In this document: positions 7,412 through 11,793 of the stretch, one piece after another
How positions within the stretch are numbered: the first letter of the stretch is position 1
Layout: each line of letters opens with the position of its first letter
NCBI GenBank assembly: GCA_046732855.1
Contig: JBKPNX010000219.1
Coordinates: 1 to 11,793 of the forward strand
Length of the DNA: 11,793 nucleotides
DNA from: JBKPNX01 sp046732855
GTDB taxonomy: Bacteria; Pseudomonadota; Alphaproteobacteria; Geminicoccales; Geminicoccaceae
Reading direction: 5' to 3'
Program-made: the position numbers and the translations under genes
The notes under the pieces: generated by a model
Told to the model about the DNA's origin: nothing
Database searches by the model: none
What the model saw: only the letters and a program-made list of their open reading frames with translations

Positions 7412-7431
7412 GGGACCCGTAGTGGGGTCCT
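7412..7431 (+). terminator. weak terminator-like hairpin after the DUF1111 gene
   Basis: GGACCC (7413-7418) pairs perfectly with GGGTCC (7425-7430) over a 6-nt loop, extended by one G-T pair, 53 nt after the DUF1111 stop. It lacks a T-tract (TTGGTGG follows), so intrinsic termination would be weak; it may only protect the transcript's 3' end. Confidence 0.3.
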
Positions 7432-7668
7432 TGGTGGCGCGCCAGACGAACCGGCCTCGCATCCAGGCGCTGACCTGGCGGCGGGAAATCAGTCGATGCC
7501 GTCGTCGGGGGCCGCGCCCCCGAAAGAGTGGTTCGTCCAGACGGTGTCGTCACGCCACCCACGCGGCCCACGTATCTTTCGCCGCCGGCGCAGGATGCGC
7601 CAGCCTTATAGAGCACGCGGGAAAGGGCCGTCGCACACACGGTCGGGAGCAGGCACTTCGAGCTGTTC

Positions 7669-7695
7669 GGCCTGCATGCCTTGCGCATGCAGGCC
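7669..7695. repeat. perfect 11-bp inverted repeat with 5-nt loop
   Basis: GGCCTGCATGC (7669-7679) and GCATGCAGGCC (7685-7695) are exact reverse complements separated by CTTGC. It is the strongest short palindrome seen in the window. No T-tract follows on either strand, so it is not a standard terminator. It could be a protein-binding site, an mRNA structure, or a palindromic repeat unit of the genome. Confidence 0.6.
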
Positions 7696-8002
7696 TGGCG
7701 CACAGGCTGTCGCAGCCGCGCCAATCCGCTGGACCAAATCGCGCGAGCCAGGAAGGACTATTGCTAGTAGCTCTAGAACCGCGTTCAACACCAACCGCAG
7801 GTAACGACCTCTGCTCGGGGATCAGCAGATGCCACGTCGCGTGGACAGCATCGTGGAGCGGTGCTAATCTAAAGTTGTCGCTAGTAAAGGTTGAGAACGC
7901 AGCCGGTAAATCGCTTCCGCTGGACATGCGGTCGGGCGGAGGAGGACGGACTGCCGCAGCAGCGGCAAGAAATCGCCCCCGCAACGCTGGGAGGAAACGG
8001 AT

Positions 8003-9742
8003 ATGTCAGTGCGAGGTATTCGGCGCGTAGCAAGGCTGTCGTCCGCCGCCATCATGTTTCTGTCGCTGAGCGCGCTACCTGCCGGCGCCGCCAACCCGCG
8101 CATGGCATCCGGCGCGGTCGTGGTCCCGCAAGGGTCGAACTGGACCCAGGCCACTCGGCTGCAGTTCTACAGCCAAGACCAGGGCTCGCAAATCATGCCG
8201 CTCGCCTGGTTCGAGGCCTTGCAGCAACCGAGCGGCGAGCCGTTCGGCGCCGACAGCCTGAGCCGCTACGGCTATCTGCCCAATCCGGCGAGCCCCACGC
8301 CGGGCCTGCCGGTCGGCTTCACCGTCAACGGCTCCGGCAAGCGCACCATGGTCGGCATGACCTGCGCCGCCTGCCACACCCGCGAGATCGTCTCCGGCGG
8401 CGTCGCGTACCGGATCGACGGCGGTCCGGCGATCGTCGACTTCCAAAGCTTCCTCGCCGACCTCGACACCGCCGTCGCCACGGTCCTGGGCAGCGATACG
8501 GACTTCGCGGACTTCGCCGCCGCCGTGCTTGGCCCGTCGCCCACGCCGGACCAGCAGGCGGCGCTCAGGACTGCCGTCGAGGCTTGGTTCCTGCGCTACG
8601 ACACGCTGATGAAGAACGCTTTGCCCGCACCGCCCTGGGGGGTGGGGCGTCTCGACGCGGTGGCGATGATCTTCAACCGGCTGACCGGTCTCGATCTCGG
8701 CCCGCCGCCCAGCCATCTCATCGCAGACAACATCGAGCCGGCCACGGCGCCGGTCCGCTATCCCTTCCTGTGGAATGCACCGATCCAGGACCTGACCCAA
8801 TGGCCGGGCTTCGCCCAGAACGGCAACGCGATCCTCGGGCTCGCGCGCAATCTCGGCGAGGTGTACGGCGTGTTCGCGACCTTCGCACCCAAGAAGACTT
8901 GGTTCGGGATCGACTATCTCGCCGTCAACTCGGCCGATTTTCCCGGCCTTCTGGCCCTCGAGAAGCTCATCAGGAAAATCGGCCCGCCCCAGTGGCCGTG
9001 GATCGTCAACAACACGCTCGCTGACCAGGGCGAGGCGGTGTTCAACCGCCCGACCGCGAGCGGCGGCTGCGTCGAATGCCACGGCATCAAGCCCGGCATC
9101 ACCCGCCCGATCGGACAGAAGACCTGGGCCACGCCAGTGATCGACGTCGGCACCGACACGCACGAGTATGACATCCTGACCTGGACGGCGAACACCGGCG
9201 TGCTCAAAGGCGCCTCCACTCTGGCCGACAGGACGCCGCTCAAGCACGAAGATGCCGCCATCAACATCCTAGGCATCGCGCTCACCGGCGCGATCGAGCA
9301 GTTCTGTCTCCAGCATCCCATCGACTGCGTGGTCGGCGGCCGCGCCAAACGGCTGGAATCCAGCCCGACCCTGGGCGGGCTCAAGGATCTCTACCAGCTG
9401 CGCGGCCGGCGCGGTCTCGCCGCCGGGATTGGCGCCCCGTACGAATCCCGCGTCCTCGAGGGCATCTGGGCCGCCGCCCCCTACCTCCACAACGGCTCGG
9501 TGCCGACCCTGGCACAACTGCTGACGCCGGCCGCTCAGCGCGTGCAGACCTTCGCCGTCGGCCCCGAATACGACCAGGTCAACATCGGCCTCGCCGCCAC
9601 CCAGACCCAGTTCGGCTACACCTTCCAGGCGACTGGCTGCGACGACCTGGACTCGGGTAACAGCAATTGCGGCCACGAATACGGGACGACACTCGCTCCG
9701 TCGGACAAGGCGGCGCTGTTGGAGTATCTGAAGACGCTGTGA
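8003..9742 (+). CDS. RoxA/MauG-like di-heme cytochrome c (di-heme cytochrome c peroxidase family)
   Basis: A 579-residue exported di-heme protein. The signal peptide is at residues 1 to about 29 (RRVARLSSAAIMFLSL then PAGAA). The first heme motif CAACH is at 121-125 and the second, CVECH, at 356-360. Between them lies YPFLWNAPIQDLTQWPGFAQ (253-272), and near the C-terminus YESRVLEGIWAAAPYLHNGS (480-499) followed by VPTLAQLL. These blocks and the wide spacing of the hemes match the group annotated as di-heme cytochrome c peroxidase, which includes the rubber oxygenases RoxA/RoxB and is related to MauG. Known members either reduce peroxide or cleave polyisoprene by dioxygenation; which applies here is not shown. 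Four extra cysteines (435, 442, 546, 556) could form two disulfides. The ATG has GGGAGG about 8 nt upstream. It is probably transcribed on its own, given the long gaps on both sides. Confidence 0.93.
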   Translation: MSVRGIRRVARLSSAAIMFLSLSALPAGAANPRMASGAVVVPQGSNWTQATRLQFYSQDQGSQIMPLAWFEALQQPSGEPFGADSLSRYGYLPNPASPTPGLPVGFTVNGSGKRTMVGMTCAACHTREIVSGGVAYRIDGGPAIVDFQSFLADLDTAVATVLGSDTDFADFAAAVLGPSPTPDQQAALRTAVEAWFLRYDTLMKNALPAPPWGVGRLDAVAMIFNRLTGLDLGPPPSHLIADNIEPATAPVRYPFLWNAPIQDLTQWPGFAQNGNAILGLARNLGEVYGVFATFAPKKTWFGIDYLAVNSADFPGLLALEKLIRKIGPPQWPWIVNNTLADQGEAVFNRPTASGGCVECHGIKPGITRPIGQKTWATPVIDVGTDTHEYDILTWTANTGVLKGASTLADRTPLKHEDAAINILGIALTGAIEQFCLQHPIDCVVGGRAKRLESSPTLGGLKDLYQLRGRRGLAAGIGAPYESRVLEGIWAAAPYLHNGSVPTLAQLLTPAAQRVQTFAVGPEYDQVNIGLAATQTQFGYTFQATGCDDLDSGNSNCGHEYGTTLAPSDKAALLEYLKTL

Positions 9743-10165
9743 GGCGAGCTCGGGTTATTAGAGCGCTTGGGGACCGAAACAGGGGCGAAGGGGCTCTCAT
9801 TCAGCTGCTCCTTGCGCCGGCCTTCCGGTGCGGTTGCGAAACAGTGCCCAGCTCTGCCTCTACTGCGCACACAAGGTAGCGCTCTGTCCGTCGAACGAGG
9901 CTCACGCCCTGCCATGGTTCGGGCTCGACTAAGGATGGGTCGAGCAGATGCACGAGCCAGGCTGGCGCGGGCTCAGGCGGCAGGGATCACCGGTCGCGGT
10001 CGGTTTCCCAGCGATGCCGCTGCACGGGGATGACACTCCGCGGCAGTACCGCGAAGCCGTCACCTTCGGGCGGTCGATGGTGAGCACGAGCAGGCCGACT
10101 CGGGCGCCCTGCAAGCCGCGGAAACGCTGTAAGGAAATCAGCCGCCAGGGCGTGACTGAGCTGGG

Positions 10166-10220
10166 TTAGGTATATAGCTGAATACAGGTGTAGATTAATA
10201 AAATTTTAAGATCATTCTTG
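10166..10220 (+). promoter_or_regulatory. AT-rich patch, possible promoter for the 122-residue gene
   Basis: About 55 nt dominated by A and T (TATATAGCTGAATA, TAGATTAATAAAATTTTAAG) in otherwise GC-rich DNA, some 200 nt before the 122-residue gene and directly before the inverted-repeat cluster. No clean -35/-10 pair could be assigned, so its promoter role is inferred from composition and place only. Confidence 0.3.
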
Positions 10221-10224
10221 CAGA

Positions 10225-10351
10225 AGCCTAACCGGCGTCGTAGGCTCTGCGTGCTAACCACGCGGAGTTGAAGCGTGGCGCGCGAAGGGAGGCGGCGGGC
10301 GAGTTGCACAACTCCACGTCAGGTTTCCCCCAATCCGTCTCCTGACGCTTC
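10225..10351 (+). promoter_or_regulatory. candidate structured leader with competing hairpins
   Basis: Several inverted repeats are packed here. AGCCTA (10225-10230) pairs with TAGGCT (10241-10246). CTCTGCGTG (10245-10253) pairs with CACGCGGAG (10259-10267) through a 5-nt loop, with one G-T pair. GAGTTG (10301-10306) faces CAACTC (10309-10314). CGTCAGG (10317-10323) pairs exactly with CCTGACG (10341-10347). In addition CGCGGAGTTG (10261-10270) can pair with CAACTCCACG (10309-10318) at 9 of 10 positions, which excludes both the second and third hairpins. GAAGCG (10270-10275) also matches CGCTTC (10346-10351). Alternative pairings of this kind occur in attenuators and riboswitches, but no known class was recognised and no U-tract follows. 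Confidence 0.35.
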
Positions 10352-10417
10352 GCAACCAGACCGCGTCGTCACCTCCTCCTTCGTATCCAATCCAACGATT
10401 CGGGGAGGGCCTCACCG

Positions 10418-10786
10418 ATGCCGACGACGATCCGCTACGCGGATATCCTGAACTACCTGACGGCCATCATGAACGAGGGGAAGAACTCGATTAACGACTC
10501 ACCGCACGGCGAGTGGTGGTCGGGCTTGAGCTACAACGATTTCATTACCGGCCAAGTGCCCAACTTGGGCGTAAACATCATGGACTCGAGCAGTCCGCTT
10601 CAGTCGGCGTTCTACCTCATCCTCATCAACACGAACGGCTATCAGGGCATGCCCCAGATGCCAGGCGGGGGGCCGTATATCACCGACCAGAACTACAGCG
10701 CGAAACTACCCGACGGGACGACGATCTCCGGGCCGACGATCCAGGCGAACATCCAGTCGTGGCTCTCGAACGACTTCCCCGAGTAG
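10418..10786 (+). CDS. 122-residue protein with heme-less cytochrome-c-like C-terminus
   Basis: The ATG at 10418 has GGGGAGGG about 8 nt upstream, supporting a real gene. The protein has no signal peptide, no membrane segment and no cysteine. It starts IRYADILNYLTAIM, has a Trp/His-rich stretch SPHGEWWSGLSYNDF (28-42), SSSPLQSAFYLILI (57-70), then GMPQMPGGGPYITD (77-90) and ends TIQANIQSWLSNDFPE (107-122). The order 'I..IL ... S.L ... MP.GGP ... I..WI..G.PE' resembles planctomycete-type cytochrome c domains (PSCyt1-like) that have lost the CxxCH, and I recall similar leaderless hypothetical proteins with an RMPxGGPY motif. This is a pattern match, not a proven homology. It stands 61 nt before the next gene and is probably its operon partner. 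Function unknown. Confidence 0.8.
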   Translation: MPTTIRYADILNYLTAIMNEGKNSINDSPHGEWWSGLSYNDFITGQVPNLGVNIMDSSSPLQSAFYLILINTNGYQGMPQMPGGGPYITDQNYSAKLPDGTTISGPTIQANIQSWLSNDFPE

Positions 10787-10847
10787 CAGCCGAGCCCTGA
10801 CGTGGGCCGGCCTGCTCGCGAAGAGGACACAACCGGGAGGACGCAAC

Positions 10848-11793
10848 ATGAGACGCCGAGTGCTTGCCGCCGCGCTGGTGCTGCTGATCCCAGCCGGGCT
10901 GACCGCTACCGCACGGGCCCAGACGCCCGCGCCGCTGACGTGCACCAATGCTGATTTGCCGCCGGGCCTGAGCTTCCCTACTGTAAGCTCGACCCTGCCG
11001 TTCGACGCGACGTTCAGCCAAAACCCGACCACCGACCAGGTGCAGCAGGCGTTCGACATTTTCTCCTGGGCGTCCTTCGTGGCGCTCAACTGGCCATCGA
11101 ACCCCGATGGGACGCCAATGGACGGCCCGATTACGTCCAACCCGGAGGCGCCGCGAGTCTGGGAAGCGTACATCGAGCAGACCGGCGTGTTCAAGCCCAA
11201 CGGGGCCCAGCCCGACCCCTGGGGTGGGGCGAACACCTTCCTGGCGTCCCTCGTGCCTGGCCATAAGCGAGGCCAGAAGGTGCTGTTCGCCACCTCCAAG
11301 AATGTCCTATCCGAGATCTATCAGGCCAGCTTCGGCACGGCGACGTTCCCATGGATCGCTGACCTCAACAGCAACTATGTCTTCTACGAGGTCCACCTCA
11401 ACAAGCCCGAATACGACTACATCGTGTCGAACAAGCTCTATAGCCAGGACGGCCAGACGGCCTTTCTCAAATCGGGTGGGACGATCAGCTTCCCGCAGGG
11501 GCCGGGCACGACGCAGTCCTGCGCGCCGCAATCTGCGCCCTGCTATGGGGCGATCGAGGTCAAGGCGTCCTGGAAGGAGATCGGCCCGAGGGACGACCCG
11601 ACGACATTCTACACTGTGCCAGCCACCAAGATCGACCCAGCACAGCCAAACAACCCTCCCGTAGCCGTGCAGGTTGGCCTCGTCGGGCTCCACATCATCA
11701 CCCGGACCAGCAGCGCCTCGCAGTGGGTGTGGTCGACCTTCGAACACGTCGCCAATGCCCCGGACGCTCCAGCCTCGACCGGAGATCTCTCCG
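10848..11793 (+). CDS. secreted conserved protein of unknown function, 5' part (runs off the right edge)
   Basis: The ATG at 10848 has GGGAGG 7 nt upstream. The frame stays open to the window end, giving 315 residues of an incomplete protein. A Sec signal peptide covers residues 1 to about 24 (VLAAALVLLIPAGLTATARA, then QTPAP). Conserved-looking stretches are QAFDIFSWASFVALNWP (67-83), VWEAYIEQTGVFKP (104-117), GAIEVKASWKEI (234-245), VQVGLVGLHIITRTS (275-289) and SQWVWSTFEHVANAP (291-305). I recognise the 'VGLVGLHI...QW.WSTFEH' pattern from uncharacterised exported proteins that tend to sit near c-type cytochromes, some of which carry a CxxCH further on; no CxxCH occurs in the part seen here. 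Cys residues are C32, C225 and C232. It follows the 122-residue gene by 61 nt and is likely in one operon with it. Confidence 0.85.
   Translation, partial: MRRRVLAAALVLLIPAGLTATARAQTPAPLTCTNADLPPGLSFPTVSSTLPFDATFSQNPTTDQVQQAFDIFSWASFVALNWPSNPDGTPMDGPITSNPEAPRVWEAYIEQTGVFKPNGAQPDPWGGANTFLASLVPGHKRGQKVLFATSKNVLSEIYQASFGTATFPWIADLNSNYVFYEVHLNKPEYDYIVSNKLYSQDGQTAFLKSGGTISFPQGPGTTQSCAPQSAPCYGAIEVKASWKEIGPRDDPTTFYTVPATKIDPAQPNNPPVAVQVGLVGLHIITRTSSASQWVWSTFEHVANAPDAPASTGDLS

Larger units (their letters stand above)
7360..8002. other. 643-nt interval with hairpins and a possible coding remnant
   Basis: No gene with a credible start was found. The interval holds a terminator-like hairpin (7412-7431), a short open frame 7612-7767 whose peptide (HFELFGLHALRMQAW, then NPLDQIARARKDYC before the stop) looks protein-like but has no upstream start codon, a strong 11-bp inverted repeat inside that frame, and two smaller dyads further on: TCTGCT/AGCAGA (7810-7815 with 7824-7829) and CCACG/CGTGG (7832-7836 with 7840-7844). 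The promoter and leader of the RoxA-like gene should lie in the last 200 nt. Confidence 0.45.
9743..10417. other. 675-nt interval: unassigned sequence then a structured leader
   Basis: The first half (9743-10165) has short open frames on both strands, including 9948-10169 plus, but none has a ribosome binding site or a recognisable product. A short stem (9814-9820 with 9825-9831, one G-T pair, 4-nt loop) lies 72 nt after the RoxA-like stop but has no T-tract. An AT-rich patch occupies 10166-10220, a marked drop in GC that could hold a promoter or mark an old junction. The last part (10225-10351) is full of inverted repeats, described separately, and leads to the 122-residue gene. Confidence 0.45.

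Noticed and set aside
8075..9247. 390-codon minus-strand frame opposite the RoxA-like gene
   Set aside because: Antisense shadow of a confirmed coding region, with a composition typical of reverse-frame GC-rich DNA.
9948..10169. 73-codon plus-strand frame in the long gap before the 122-residue gene
   Set aside because: No ribosome binding site, Arg/Pro-rich composition, no recognisable motif; an antisense frame is equally open.
10165..10232. Integron-like core sites: GTTAGGT (10165-10171, fits GTTRRRY) and GCCTAAC (10226-10232, fits RYYYAAC)
   Set aside because: They are in the wrong order for one attC site, no paired R''/R' partners with the expected spacing were found, and no integrase is visible. 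Seven-base degenerate motifs occur by chance.
10245..10280. tRNA-Ser(GCU)-like anticodon arm (TGCTAA in a hairpin loop)
   Set aside because: The loop is 5 nt in the best fold, the stem does not fit with a 7-nt anticodon loop, and no acceptor, D or T arm could be placed.

Overview
The window is GC-rich, with strong Shine-Dalgarno sequences (GGAGG-type) in front of most genes. Its gene content (Tat-exported PhoX phosphatase, DUF4432 mutarotase-like protein, NmrA-like SDR, exported c-type cytochromes) suggests a Gram-negative proteobacterium, most likely an alphaproteobacterium of the Hyphomicrobiales/Rhodospirillales kind. That placement is inference from gene style only; no rRNA or other marker gene is present.

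Left part (1-5008), ordinary accessory metabolism. On the minus strand a UbiE/Methyltransf_11-type SAM methyltransferase (1398 to 784) is followed by the N-terminal 224 residues of a PhoX/DUF839 phosphatase with a twin-arginine signal, which runs off the left edge. Diverging from the methyltransferase on the plus strand are an NmrA-like SDR oxidoreductase, a secreted cupin 31 nt behind it, an alpha/beta hydrolase of the non-heme haloperoxidase type, and a DUF4432 (aldose-epimerase-like) protein.

Middle (5009-5811), a poor region. It holds a short exported-protein gene that looks frameshifted or decayed, and little else.

Right part (5812-11793), a cluster of electron-transfer-type proteins, mostly exported: a DUF1111 di-heme oxidoreductase (two CxxCH motifs), a RoxA/MauG-like di-heme cytochrome c 'peroxidase' (two CxxCH motifs and the C-terminal YLHNGSVPTL block), a 122-residue cysteine-free protein whose C-terminus looks like a heme-less cytochrome-c-like domain, and the first 315 residues of a secreted conserved protein of unknown function, cut by the right edge. 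All four lie on the plus strand, but long non-coding gaps of 643 and 675 nt separate the first three, so they are probably several transcription units. The gap before the 122-residue gene ends in a dense set of mutually exclusive inverted repeats that could be a structured leader. This right-hand cluster is the best candidate for something undescribed: a periplasmic di-heme oxygenase/peroxidase set with unknown substrate.

No CRISPR array, tRNA, rRNA, insertion sequence or intact integron site was recognised.
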